A DNA stretch of 64,000 nucleotides from Bedellia somnulentella (Eukaryota; Arthropoda; Insecta; Lepidoptera; Bedelliidae): positions 7,564,001 through 7,628,000 of the forward strand of contig OY755177.1 of NCBI GenBank assembly GCA_963576735.1, given 5' to 3'. The notes beneath the pieces were generated by a model that made no database searches, was not told the origin of the DNA, and saw only the letters and a list, made by a program, of their open reading frames with translations. A program made the translations under genes and the position numbers. This document shows, in pieces, positions 12,901 to 27,900 of this stretch (positions are counted from its first letter, which is position 1; each line of letters begins with the position of its first letter).

Positions 12901-15900
12901 GTGAAACCCTATACGAGGACGATGGTTTTTTTAGTGATGTTCCAGTAACTGGATCCTTATCGAAGTCTCTGAAAGCTCTTAATAAATACATAAAAACAAA
13001 TTTACTGAATGAAAGTTGTGACGATGAAGAATTAAGTGATAATGCGTACTTTTCAAAAGAAAGCACGCCTAGCAAATGTATATTAAAGTCCGATTCTGAA
13101 AGTATTCAGAGTGATGAAGTATCAGACGATCTGAAATCAAAACCCAACGGCAACATACAAATATTACCATGTGCGAAGGAAAAACATAATACGAAATCGG
13201 AGAATGAAATTGTAACTAATACTTGTATAGGCTGTGTAGATTATTCTAAATCGAGCAACGTTACATCACTACCGGTATCACCTGAAGATAAAAGAAAACC
13301 AATCTATCATTCTTCTGACAATATCAGTATAAGTCCTCTCCAGGAATTATTAAATAACAATATCGGGAAAATAAACATCGTACGAGAGCAAAAAGGAATT
13401 AACAAAGCATCCGAAAATCGTCACACGGTACATGGTTTTGGTAATTGGGAGAACAGAGCAACTACACATCCGGAAGTGTACGCTCCGCTGCCCTATAGTA
13501 AGTTATTGTTGCTCATTTTATACGGACCAAACCCTACCTATGATTTGTCTATCATTGTTGATTTGTGGATTTTTGTGCCTTTAAATACGGAACATGCCGT
13601 GTAGTGTCGGTTTAGAATAACTCTACTCCATTTCTACCCGTGGGTGATCGTAAGAGGCAACTAAAAGTACAGGGGCTTTTTAAGTGAATTTTGGGCGATG
13701 TGGTTGGAGACCCATCACCAAAAACATTTATTATTTCAAGCTTTTGGTTTTATCCACATTCACTCTCATTCCTTGTCTTTTATTTTTTCCAATGTCTGTA
13801 TATCTCGAATATACGAGAGTAAATTCAGATAGAAAGTGCTCGTCATGGACCAATAATTTCAGGATTCACTCGAGTCGAAAAAAACATGGTAATAACATAC
13901 ATACTAACTATACGCACGGCCAAATATCGCTTGAAGGGGTAGCCAGAGCTTCAAAATAAAAAAAAACTCTGCAACGTTTAGAAGATGAGTGGGGAAAAAC
14001 AATTAAAATAAAGTTAGTGGGTCTCCAACCGCATCGCCCAAAAATCACTTAAAAGGCCCCAATACCTTATGTCGCCTCTTACGAACACCCTCGGGAAGAA
14101 ATGGAGCAGTGCTATTCTAAGCCGGCACTACACAGCTGGAAAATAAATACCAACTTATTAAATACATATAGTAACTTCTTAGTAACGTTTACTCGCGACT
14201 TTGATCGCAAATAGTAAAAGTAGTCTTGAGTAAAAAATCTGTAAGACACTATTTAAAGAACCTAAAGTACCAAGAGTATTCCCAGTCACATTTTCTCTAT
14301 TACACTATCATCACGGTCTTTATAATGTCCCCACCGAGAGACTAGCCAATGCGGGTTGACAAACTAACGACAACTACCGTGACAGTAGCCGGGGCCGACG
14401 GCTTAACGTGGCCTACCAGGTAATTTAAAAGACCAATATTCGTAGAAACTGAGTTATTTCTTACAAATTAAATTAATATTTGTGATTTTACCCAAGGAAT
14501 CGAATCCGAAACCTCCAGATTGTTAACCGAGCGGTACTCGCTAGGCTATGGAGGTAGAAAAACTGCAGTTCAATTCGGTCAATCTTTAAAAATAAAACTT
14601 AATCTCAAAAGCTTAGGGGCAAATTCAAGAGGTCACGAGTTCAAAAATATAATCCAGTTTATTGTAAATGGCTTTTTTTAATGAATCCTGTTAATATCAT
14701 AAATGTGAAAAATTGGATGATGGGATGTTTGTTTGTTTAAAAAAACTTCTCAATTACCGAATGTATATGAATGAAATTTAGCAGAATGCTTAGATAATGT
14801 AATGACCCAAATTATAACATAGGATGCTTTTTATCCCGGAAACATTTGACCAATAAAGTATTCACGCCTGATTGAACTCAGATTACCGGAAAAAACGCTT
14901 TAAGTTTGGCATAAGCTAATTTACAGTACGAAGTCTGTCGGGTCAGCTAGTCTTTATATATTTTATAAATTAATTAAGAGTGAAATGTAGGAGTGTAGAA
15001 TAGCACTATCCCATTTCATCCAGCAGTTATTATACGAGGCGAGTCGTACGGGGATTTTTAAACGATGGCTGGTAGAGGTGGCCCGGGACTTCTCAACAAC
15101 CATTTTTTCCCCACTAAACTTCATGATGATTTATCACCATGAGATTATGCATGTATATTTTTTGCCGTGAAGTGTCGGCTTAGAATAACATTACCCCATT
15201 TGTACCCGTGGGTGATCGTAAGAGGCGACTAAGGGTATTGGGGCTTTTTAAGTGATTTTTGGGCGATGTGGTTGGAGACCCGTCACCAAAAACATTTATT
15301 ATTACCATCTTTTCCCAATCAACTTCCAAAAGTGGCTGAGGAATTTCTCATTCCAAAGCTCTGACTAACCCGTTAAGGGATTTATAGCCGTGAGTATATG
15401 AATGATGATGAATGAATGATTATTTACATATTTTTATTTCGCATCGTGACTAAATCTAGGATGGACAGTATGATCAATACTCAATTTGCTTTCGATAGTG
15501 CTAAATATTCAGTTCTTCCAAAAATATTTCCTTCGTCTCAATCAAAACATTATTATATTTACACGTGTATTGTTTAAATTTTATATTGATTGGGGACATA
15601 AACAAATCCAGTTTCTTTCATAAACAATTCGATATGACTAGAAAATAATCTTGCTAAGCGATGCAGCCTGTCATTAAACGCGTGCGCAGTTTCTTAGAAG
15701 GGAGCGGTGACTGATTTGTAGTAAGACAAGTACAGTAAGCAGCGTGTTGAGTCGAAGAAAGTTAGTGATATCTTGATAGTGGGATTCCTCGTTTTGACAG
15801 TCGCAGTAGTGGCAACAAAGTGTGCGCGAGTTGACCAGTCCGTGTGCCCATGGTGCTTGTGTCGTTGAGCGAATATTGTGCCGATATGGGCATTCTAAAG

Positions 15901-18900
15901 CAGATTAAGAAGATCACTACTAATGGTCTGTAAATATTTTTTTTATCCTATATTTTGAGTCAGATTTTATTTGGGCGTAACATTAGTATTTATTCATCAT
16001 TTTGAATATGCTCTAAAATTGATCTAGTTTTTATTTTTAAATTATACAGTTATTTTTTCCGTTTAAATAAAAATAAATTAATTTGGCATCATTAACTATT
16101 ACTTTACTACTTGTAGTCAATATTATGATATTACTGAAAAAGTTCGATTTGAAAATGCGCATTTTACTGGTATGATGGTATGATTACAGCCTAATAACAA
16201 TAATTCTTATTCTGGCATATAAAAGATAATTCCATTATTCTATTCTATAAGTCTCGTAGTGTAAACTGTGTAGATTTTACTATAAAAAGCAAATTGATCA
16301 ATCACGACAACGTAGTGGTAATAAATTCCCGCATTCACCGATTTTTTCGACTCCAGGGATGCTTAAACTATTCAACCAATAATGTAGAGCGTTTTTTTAG
16401 ATAAACCCTTTATGAAATTATTTGTTTTTTTTAGTAGACCAAATTTAAAGGACTAATTGGGTCTTAATAAATTTAATAATTGCTTTGGAGTCCTATGTAT
16501 TATTACTAAGACTATTAATGCTATTAATTTTTAGCAAAATTTTCTTCAAAAGTATGAAAGCGTGCGGCACAATGAAAGTTAAAAAAATACTGGCAGAAAA
16601 CCTTTGAACTACAAAAACTTCCGTATTTTTACAATCGTTTCGTGAACGGCCATTGAATTATTACTAGCACTGGTTTGAGTGAAAGTTGTGACTTTTTACA
16701 ATTGTAGCCAATTACGTGACAATGTTTAGCTTTATAGCCCTTCAATTAGTATCAGTATTGTGCTTGGTAATCCTATTTATGTTGTTATGTTTTTCCAAAC
16801 TGAAAATACTCAAATATATTTTAGTATTTTCAGTTTTGATAAGCATATAGATAGATATATATACTTATCAACATATGAATACATAACTTTGATATGTTAA
16901 TTTCAAATTTATTTATAATATGTATAGAGGTATAATTTCTATATAGTCATATCAGATTCTTGGATTTTGGTTAAACTTAAAAATTTACTTATTAGTGATA
17001 AACAACTGTTATGCTTCGAAAAGTACGAACGTAAACGTATTAAAGTCTCAAACAACTGGGTCTGAAATGTAACATTCCTAAAATAGCATCGTTTTCCTCA
17101 ACATGCAATGATTAAAGCGGCAAAGAAAATTGGTAGTCAATTAGCACAGCCGACCTACAACATGTAACGAAGCTTCCACTTTCCACTATTACTTAAATGT
17201 TATTTAGAGCTAAACTCTAGGCTAGCTCTAGTCCACCTCGTCAATTACAGCCTTTTACTAGAAATATGAAAGCGCATATTTCCCTTTGCTTTGTTAAAGC
17301 CTTTGCACACTCCGACTTTTTGTCGCGCCGTCGACGCGCGTTTGTCCTGCAATTTGGGTTGGAGGAATATTTTAATATTTAATTAAAATAACAAATTGAA
17401 TTTTTATGTGTTTATACTTATAGTCTTTTTTTCGAATATGTGTTTACAAAGTGACAGATTGTTTTTTTTTTGACAATATAGATCAAAGATAAATAGATAA
17501 ATATTAACAGACAAATGTAGTGTAAAAACCATAGATCAACACCTCCCCGTAATATTTAACCTATTAAAATAAAATATAAAAATTGTAGAAACTTTGTACA
17601 CTTGCCGAAAAACTTAATGTACACGGCTGTAAACGATACACAAGCGGAATGTACTATTTTGAGACAGAATGATAGGAGTTATTGCGCCTTGAGTACATGG
17701 TGATTGGGCGGCTGATGTGAAAGACCTCTTGTAGAAGTTCTTTGATGTAAATTTCTTCTTTACACGCCTCACCAAGTGCCATTATATTCCTTTTCCGTTG
17801 TGGAAAGAGTGACAGTACACTATTTACATGCTTCCCACGAAATGGCTGTATCGCTCATCACGCGCATATCAAAAACTCATATCCTGTGTAGGATTTTCGG
17901 TCTATAACATTGCTTCCATAATCAGCATCAGTATATCCTACCAGGTAGTTGTGTTCCTTTTTGTAATTTAGCTTTAGGTCTTGTGATCCCTTTAAATACT
18001 GCTGCACACGCTTTGCACACGCTTGGCGGCTTTCCAATATTCCTCCCCGTAATGTGCATTGTACTAACTTAGGTAGGAAACTGCGAATGAAATGTCAGGT
18101 CGAGTTCCTATGACAATGTACATTAATGAGCCGATAAGCTATTAGTAAGGTCCATCAGATGTCTTCTTGAGCATTTTGAGTGTTCCTTGAGGTTTGACAA
18201 ATGTCTTTCGCGGTCTTCTCTTTAATAATAAGAGGATAAATTAGAATACATACCGCAAGGACAATTTTTCTTTCGCTTGAAAATCTCTTGTTTTGACAAA
18301 TGTCTTTAGCGGTCTTCTCTTTAATAATAAGAGGATACATTAAAACACATACCGCAAGGACAATTTTTCTTTCGCTTGAAAATCTCTTTTCATGAAGTTC
18401 GGAGTATCCATGGAAGGAGAGTTTGTGACATAATCACAGAGGTCAGCTTCATGCAAAACCATTTCCATGGCATAACTTCATGTTGAATGGTTGGTACCGT
18501 CGAGCTTCTTGAAGTAGCTGGACGAAGATGAGGGAATTGACTCATCCCGAGACGGTTCCATATTTGTGAGAAAACGAAAGAAGATTCGAAAGAATAAAAG
18601 TCAATTAATAGGCAAGGAAGATTAAAACTGAAGGCCCATAACCTCCTGCAATTTGGGTTGGAGGAATATTTTAATATTTAATTAAAATAACAAATTGCAT
18701 TTTTATGTGTTTATACTTATAGTCTTTTTTTCGAATATGTGTTTACAAAGTGACAGATTGTTTTTTTTTTTGACAATATAGATCAAAGATAAATAGGTAA
18801 ATATTAACAGACAAATGTAGTGTAAAAACCATAGATCAACAGTTTGATGCGATACTCACGAAAATCAGAAGCAACGCATACTTTATAGCAAATAAGCACG

Positions 18901-21900
18901 CTGTGACCGCGCGCGCGATAAAGAAACGCGCGTCGTCGCGGCGCAACAAAAAACGCAGTGTGCAATGTCTCTAACAAGCAAAGGGAAGTATGCGCTTTCA
19001 TATTTCTAGTAAAACACTGCAACTGACGAGGCTCTTAGGCAAATACCATTGTGGTGTATAGACAGCGGCAAATAAGGTCCAAGTACATACAAATGACCAT
19101 GTGTGTCGCAAGCACGTGCCTAGCATAGCTATCCGGAGAAAGTCGTGGTTGCGCAGTTTATCGCCAAAGGGCTTACAAATCAGATGGCCTATTTGTATCT
19201 GTTGTAACAGTTCATTCATATTTGATAAGTAATATTTCTGATCATTAGAATATTTTTTATTTCGATGAATGAAAATAAACAGATGACTAATTTTATTTTG
19301 TAGAACTACCTGTCGTGAATGGTGCATTCTTTCTCGGAGACTATCTGTAACAAAGCAATTACGATTGTATTTGTAAACGGCGTGATGTTCATTAGTGTAA
19401 AAGGTTTAGATTCTTGTGCGTGATAGAAAATGATTTTTACTATCTCTCTATCTATATTATAGATATTACAAAAAATTGTATAATCGCAACTGTAGCAATT
19501 AGTAATGGCCAATCCTATTTAAGCATTATATAAATTGTATTTTTTTTAAACTGAAAAAAATATATAATCATCTCTTTTTTCCAATACTTCGGCTGTGGAA
19601 CTATTAGACCACACGTGAGCGACTCACTCTTGCGTGCAATTCATGTTCAATCATTTATTTAAAATGCTAATCTAAAATTTCGTTACCTATTGTTACGCTT
19701 ATGTCCGATTTGCGCCAAAAGAATGTTGTGCAACAAAAATTTGGCATAATTTATCAATATTGTAGTAGTTGTATTTCATCATTGAAGTGTGCATTTTTTG
19801 TTCATAACTTTACACTTACTCGCCATAAGTTCCCATTGGGGTAGGCAGAGCCTATTGATCGCCACTTTATACGATCCTGGCAAATATTTCTAGCTTCGTT
19901 TACATCAATCAATCTTTTCATACATGCTCTTTTATTCTTCATACTTCTGACGTCTGCCTTTTTGTTCTGTTGTTTAATAGTGATATGATATTAAATCTAA
20001 AGATCTTTTAAACCGGTTCAGTTCATGTCTGTTACGTGGAGCCATCACATAATCCGACGCAACGTACGTCATCAATTATTACCATGCTCAATAACTCCGG
20101 CGGGTTTCTTTCCAACTTTCACTACGCACTCTTTAGATAAACGTTGATATTATCTCAAATGAGTCTACTTGATATAATGTGTGCTGATGGAAAACATTTC
20201 GATCGTAGTTTTTACGCGAAAGTAGGAAAGCGTTGAGTAACAGCAATTAGAATAGACGTTGTTATTACTTTTATTCAAACTGCAGACAGAATGAGTAGGT
20301 CAAGTGTTTTCATCATGTTATGAAACTAGTTGGTAATACTGCTTTTTGAAATGGAAGCGCAGCTAAATTTTGATAAGCGTGTAAGGTTGTATTGACAATA
20401 CTATTCGTGAATCATCCACTTTTTTACTGAATGAAAACCGCTATATTTTTAGCCATATTTATTTGACCCATTAAACGGAAGGTATTCATTCAAAATTTTA
20501 TCGTGACTCACCCCTCTGCCTTTGAGTAATGTGTGTGTTTATTCATGAGAGTAACTGAATTATATACTCAAACATATCTACAAACATATAACTATATCAA
20601 CAAACATAGTGGCTAATTTTATACTGAGCTCCATGATGTTCAGAAGAATATATATTGTTTAAATATAAACTGACTGTAATGTGCGAAATCAGCAGAAATC
20701 TATGGAATAAGAATAGAACGACTACCAAAAATGTTTGATCATCATCACCGTAAAAGTCCATCAATAACTTTCATAGCCCCGTATACCAGTATGCAGTAAC
20801 CTCATACGACAACCACAGGCAAAGCTGTAACAGCGACTGTTTAGACAGCAACTATACAACACTATAAATTAAATCCAATAGTATATAACTAAAAAGTGCT
20901 ATATTCAAATACAAATCTAACCGAATCGGTCCGTACAGAATCGCCGCGGCGGTACGTGGAGAATGAAGTGAACATCCACTACCGATGCCCCGTCCGGCGG
21001 GACCCCCTGCCGCTAGTACCGGAGCGGGAGCTCGCCCGGCAGCAAGCCGATTACATGAAGAAACTGTACCGCGAACAGAAACGGGCGAAATACTTGCAGG
21101 TAAGCTTTTGTTAGGATTTGACGTGCTGATTTCTGCAAATGCCGATTTTTTGCAACATCTTCTGTTACTTTTAGTTGTGACATGTTATCACCCTAAGATG
21201 TTTTCTGTATATCTCCTTAATGTTTGCTATTTACTGTAGCCTTATTGAAACGCACCATTAAACGGTATAACTACGTATTGATTAAGACAAAACACTAGAA
21301 CAGCTGTGTAGTGCCGGCTTAGAATAGCACTACCCCATTTTTCCGGTGGGTGTACGTAAGAGGCGACTAACGGTATTGGGGCTTTTAAGGGATTTTTGGG
21401 CGATGCGGTAGGAGACCCATCACCAAAAACCTTTATTTCACCATCATTTCCCCACGCAACTTCCAAAAGTGGCTGAGGAATTTTAATTCTAAATTCTAAA
21501 TAATAATAATTATGTATGTACTAGAAACAGTTTAAGTATTATTTCTCTATTCAAAAATGTTGTTTATAGGCATACTAAATCGGAAACTGAAAGTAGAATA
21601 ATTGGTCTGTCGTTGTATTATTACATGAAGCAATTCAAGTCATTAGTAATAAACTCATATTTGAAATTGTTCGGCTGCTTCAAATATCCGAGCACGTTAT
21701 TCATCAATTGCTTTATAATTATTTAATCATGTGAAATACTTTGTTCTGGCTGTGTTGCATCTATAGAATATTATTATTAAATTTTCTTTTTGTAGACGTA
21801 ACAGTAGCCAGCGGATAAAATGATCAGCAGTGCCCCAAATACTTTTTGTTTTTACCATCTGTTTCTCCTATTTTCTAATACTAAATTGTATAAAATACTA

Positions 21901-24900
21901 AATCAATGAATTTATGAGTGTGGAGCACTCACACGATTCTTGAACCAAGATTATGTTTGTGAATAGAATAATCCTAGTTCCAAATAACGCTGAGTAGACA
22001 ATTTTCGTGATTGTTTTTAAGTAATTGGTTGCAAACTTGGATGGAAAACCTTCACCCTCGATACATTAATCTACTATCAATCATGACTCCTTTTTGGAGC
22101 AAAACCATAACGTATCTTATAAAAAGAGTTCATATCAATTTCCTTAGCAATTCTTTAGTTAATATCGAACAATAAAACATATATGTTATTTTTTTAGTTT
22201 CAATAAAACTGTGTTAGTGTTAGTAATTATATAAACGTGTTCAATGCATCGAGAATCGAGATATAAATTGAATATTCTAAGCATAGCCGTTCACTGTTGT
22301 TGGGGCCCACCGATGCAGTTTGATCGATTACTCTTCACCACTTATCGAATCGATTATGTTACTAAGTCATGCCTATTTTTCGTAATTCACTTGAATGAAT
22401 ATTTTACTTTAGCTTGTAGTTTTTAAGTTGATTTTTGGTCTGGTAGTCGTTGGTGGAAGTTGGTGAAAGATTATATTCAGTTACGCAATATGTACGAGCG
22501 CTGTTTTAGTGTAAGTTTTAGTATTGTATTGAAATTGATAGGCAATTAGTTTTAAATAAAGTTAAGATTAATCAGGAATAACATATGTTAGTTGTTATTC
22601 TAGGTCAATTGTTCAGTAGATACTTAAATTACTCTTAAACGGTTTTTTACTTCTGAATATGACTACGAAGCTAGCGTATGCTTTATTTAGTACTCAAAAC
22701 AGACCGAATCATATTTGCCCTTATCATCTTTACATTTATATACATCATATTAGGCATACCGGGGATTTACCGACATTAAGTTTGTATGTTACCTACATTG
22801 CATATCGACAAATGCATTCTTTTTGTAGAAAGTTGGTTTAGGTATAATTATTAAATGAAGACTAAAGCTAAGTGGTATTTGATGTAAATTTATAGCCAAG
22901 CCTTGTTTGAAACACTAGCTGTAGCTATAAAGTTAAATACTAAATGCTAAAAGGCGGTTAAACATCAACCACATATCATCAAGATATTGTGTTGCGTTGC
23001 GGTTTCTGTGCTCGAAACCCAAACATTGTCATGTTCGTGTATTATGGTTTTACTATTTGTCAGCTTTCGCTTTGCGTATCTCTCTTATCTTCGATTTGGA
23101 TAAAATTGTATACGTAAAGTATGTCTCTTTTGGCATCATAGAATGTAGTAACTATTAATCTGTGCTCTGTTAGCCAGCATCAGTCCACCTTAATGTTATT
23201 ATATTGAAAGTTAATTTTGCAACTCTTATATTTGATACTTGTGGTTCGTCCAACTAAAATTCTATAAAACTTGGCGCGATGATGATAAACTATAGTACTT
23301 CTGAAGGTCATAGGATCCCATTGTTGAAAGTATTTTCCTAAGCGGTTGAGCGGTTTCGAAGTCATTCATTACAAACATACAAAAATATGTGGGTTTCTTC
23401 ATTACAATATCTGTATAGATATTGACTATGAGGTAGTTTGTAAGTTCGTAGACGACATTATCTGGTTCTACTGAACTTATTTTAAAATACGTCTAATTGG
23501 AAACTACAGTAGTGAAGTTATTAGGGAATGCACTCTCGATCTCGCGAGATCTCGTAATTTTTTAGCGAGATTGATCTCGGATGAAAAAAGGCAAGATCTC
23601 GTGAGTTTAACGAGACTGCAGTAGAGCATAAAAATGTCTTAATCGAAGCGCGGGCTGGCACGGACGGAGTTACGATCTGTCGGCTTGAGGTAGTGGTCGA
23701 GGGCCGGACGTAGCGTCTCACAGATTCGTTCGTACATGTAATTGGCCGAAAACTTAGCGGGCATGCACGCATCCTAAGCACGCATTTGTGATGATAACTA
23801 ATAGTTAGCTTACGTTATGCTAGCTTACGTGATTGGGTTTGATTACTATACGTGTTTATTAATAGTCAACTTAACTTAGATATTTAGTTTCATTTCTTTG
23901 ACTTATCTTTGTTTTTAGCCGAATTCAAAAAAGGAGTGTTCTCAATTCGACCGTATATTTTGTTTATTATAAAAAAACTGTCTTATCCTTTTTTTAATTT
24001 TTAGAAGAGATGATTGGTTGTTTCTTTTAAAATCTTTTACAATGTTTAAGACTATTGAAGAAAATTCGTGAAAGCAAATGTTTTAATTAGACTTTGTTGT
24101 GCATGAAACCTCCTTATAATACATATATTTGTTGTTATATTATTACTAATTCATTCAAATATTGTGATTGTTTGCAAAAAAACACAAGACTGCCAATTGA
24201 TCGCCAATTTCGAGATCTCGCGAGATTGCCAGTCTAAACTCGCGGGATCTCGCTTGAGCCCCAATCACGCGAGATTTGCATTCCCTAGTAGTTATGATGA
24301 TGAGTCGACATCCATCTACTTATTGTACTCTCATTTGAGTTTCAATGAATGCTGTAAATTTCCTCATGTTTCAAACACGATCACAATTGTGTATCGAAAT
24401 AGTGAATTAGTTAGTTGATTAAAAAGCGTACAGAATAAAATACAATGCTATGAGCAGTAATGAACGCAGCAATTTCCCATTAACAATTCAGTGCGGTGTC
24501 CGACTATGTTCCGCTCCACGAAATCTCTCATTTCTAATGATTTCACCGCGCTTTGTGGTCACTCTACTGTGAGGATGCTCGGAATTGTGGACTTCCTACT
24601 TACCATAGATTTATACATAATCCGTAGATATCATTGTTTCAATTATCGTTCGGTGACTGATGTGATAAGCATATGTAGGATGTATATCACTAAACATTAA
24701 AAATACTTTGATTTTCTTGCAAATGTATACGATTAAATATTCAGCTCACTGTTACATGTCATGTATTAATTATCGTGGCATTACATGCTAATTTTACTAC
24801 TGTCATCAATTGAATGCCTATTTTATTCTATTTGTGCATCGCTCACCCATTAAAAAAGACGTTAATACATATAAATGTTTTTTTAGTTATACAGTATACG

Positions 24901-27900
24901 ATATTTGGCTACAGCTTAGCCAATTTTATTTAACTTTTTTCGTCATCTTAGTCAAAATATTAATTTATTCAAATATACGTTACAGATTACACACAAAAAA
25001 AATTATTAAAGCTAAAAATTAATCATTATTGTAGAAAATAAAATAAATAAAAATAAATAAAATTACTTGTATGAGTTGTAACAATTCATGTTAAAATTTA
25101 CGAAGTAAAACTTATGACATAAGTTTGACAAGAGCATATGTTTTATAAAAGGCCAAGGTAAACACCTGCTGTGCCGCAATCATTTGAACTCTGTTCAAAA
25201 ATAAATAACATAAATTTTTGTTTCGTCAGCCTATTATTGTGTTGTTTCGGCGTAGAAGGGCACTAGTCCATTTCTTGCCGCTGTTGGCGTACGAGCCGAC
25301 TAAAAGTATAGGGCTGTTAAATGGTTGACTAATCAACTTCCAAAAGTGGCTTAAGAATTTCTAATTATAAAGTTCTGGCTACCCCTTTTGGGATTTAAAG
25401 ACGTATTTACATGTATAAATGTATTTATAATAGCCGAAATATATTCCACTTTTTCCTAAAACTACTTTGCAACTTAGATGCACTATACACACTATTCCAA
25501 AGTATACGTAGTATCTAAAAATCCGATTTTTAAAGCAACCAGATAAGAAAATTAGTACTTATGTGTAATAAACCGTTTTTTTATAGTTTATGAATGTTAA
25601 TTATATAATTTTATCGTTAATTAATGGATGATTTGCGAGAAATAATTATTTGCGATTTGCAATTTTTTCAAGCTCATTTATATGCTCCCATATATATTTA
25701 TGAAATTATAATAGCTTTGACAGGTTGAAAAAATCTTCAAATATTCTTAGTTAAACTATAAGTTGTGTGTAGGTTTTGTCATTCCGACTCAAATTATTAT
25801 AATCATAATATAACATAACATAAACGTTCACGCCGAATATCCCCGAAGGGGTTGGCAGAGGTACTAATACTTCTGAACATCAAGTGACTTTGTCACCTGG
25901 TGTTCAGAGTACCCACGTTTTGCATGGACAGTGTACTCACGTGATAGGGGGCAGGCCTATCGCCTATTATAATCGCATATCATTAATACCATTATACCAC
26001 TCAAGCTTATCTTTATCGTTGTAAGGTAGTTCCTGGTATCGTTTACTGTTTCAACAAAATTTATCAGCGTTTTCCGTCCATCTTAGCAATCGGGCAAACA
26101 ATGTAATCGATGACGTCACGCATTCGGCATTCCGATGGTATTCGTTCTAATCGTGATGTACATCGGTGAACTTGCTTACCTTGATTTGCGAAATTGTTAG
26201 TAAACGAATACTGATATTGATGTGAGAGGATATTTTATTATAAAGCCCAAATAAGAGGTAAATTTTTGGTCGTTACATTATATGTCATATTTTTGTCGAT
26301 TTTGCGTATTTAGTAATTTCAGTTGTTGGTTGTGTATTTGAATTATTTCTTTTTCTTTGAAATTGTGAGTCATCATTGTCATTTATGGTATATACTTATG
26401 AACTGCTAATTCTGAGAGATTTTAACTAATAACATTCTTTGAAAGAGGTTAGTTGCTTTAAAAGCAGTTGGAAAACAAAAAATGCAAAAGTTTGACAACA
26501 AATGCCTGCTTTTAGTTTTGACTATAAACTCAATTATTTCGAAGTTAAATAGCTATGAATATCCTCATACTCATTAGCTCGGAATAGTTTGAAATTCAAA
26601 TAGGTGTTTTCTCAGTGCATGCTCAACCTTCCGCCGCGCCGGGAGGTTGCGCGGGAAAATGAGTTTTCTATTCGCGCGACAACTTTCATAACACCGCCGT
26701 GACTTGCTAGTGCGGCTATGCAATTAGTTTTATTGCTTGTTTACCTTCGTCGACAGTTTCTCTCGGATGTGGTGAAATGATACTGTTTATTAAATAGTGA
26801 TTTCTCTCGGACGTTTTCAGGAAATGAACATTGATCCGTTGGATATCGAAGCGTTTGATGCGTCGTTGAAGGTGATTCATATAACCAGAGTGATTTGAGG
26901 CTTTATACTTTTTTTGTTGACATCGCTGCTATATTAATGCTATTTTGAAAAGTTTCTTCGTTTGGTACTGACAACTATTATGATGTGTTTTGCATTTCAT
27001 TTGCATGAAATTAACGACATTCAAACGTTCATCTTTGAAATATTAAGCTGTTATATATAAAGCTGAGAAAAATAACAGAAGATTTTGTTTTCATTCTAAC
27101 GCTCATACATCCATGATCATGTATTTATTTACTTATTTTTCTGAATAGGAGCTTCAAGATATGCAAAACAGGAGGCATCAAGATAACTTTACGCCATCGC
27201 AGAAAGCTGTAGTGCCTTTGAATAGATATGATGAGACCGAGCGGGTGGTGGCAAGAGCTCTTTTTGCCTTCACCGGCCAAACCAATAAGGAGCTGAGCTT
27301 CAAGAAAGGTGACGTCATCAACGTCAGGAGACAAATCGACAACAACTGGTACGAGGGAGAGCTCCATGGTAGAGTTGGCCTCTTCCCATACAATTACGTC
27401 GAGGTCAGTGAACTTAGAATTATACGTATGTGATTGTTATTGTACGGATTAATTTATGGTTAAAAGAACTTACCTAAGTGAATTTCTACCAAAATTATAT
27501 GAAATGTTACATCCGAAGAGATTTAGTAAACCATGTAGTCCGATTCAGGATACACTGCATGGTCACACCGTTTAAGAGCGAAAATAACGATTTTTCAACT
27601 CATTCCGTTCACCAATCGGTCTCTCGTCCTCCAATCTCCTTCCTATGTTCGGTCCTTCATTTATTTTAGAGGTATCTTAGCTGTGAATTTGCAACTGAAG
27701 GGTTAGATAGGTTCACCTTTCTCTGGGTTAGGGTGGGTACTAAATCTCTTCGGATGTAACATTTCATATAATTTTGGTAGAAATTCACTTAGGTAAGTTC
27801 TTTTAACCATAAATTATATTTCAATGTTACATCCTCAAGATTTAGTAAACCATGTAGATGTTTAGCGTTCTGGTTGCAAATGATAATATGTATTTGGTTC

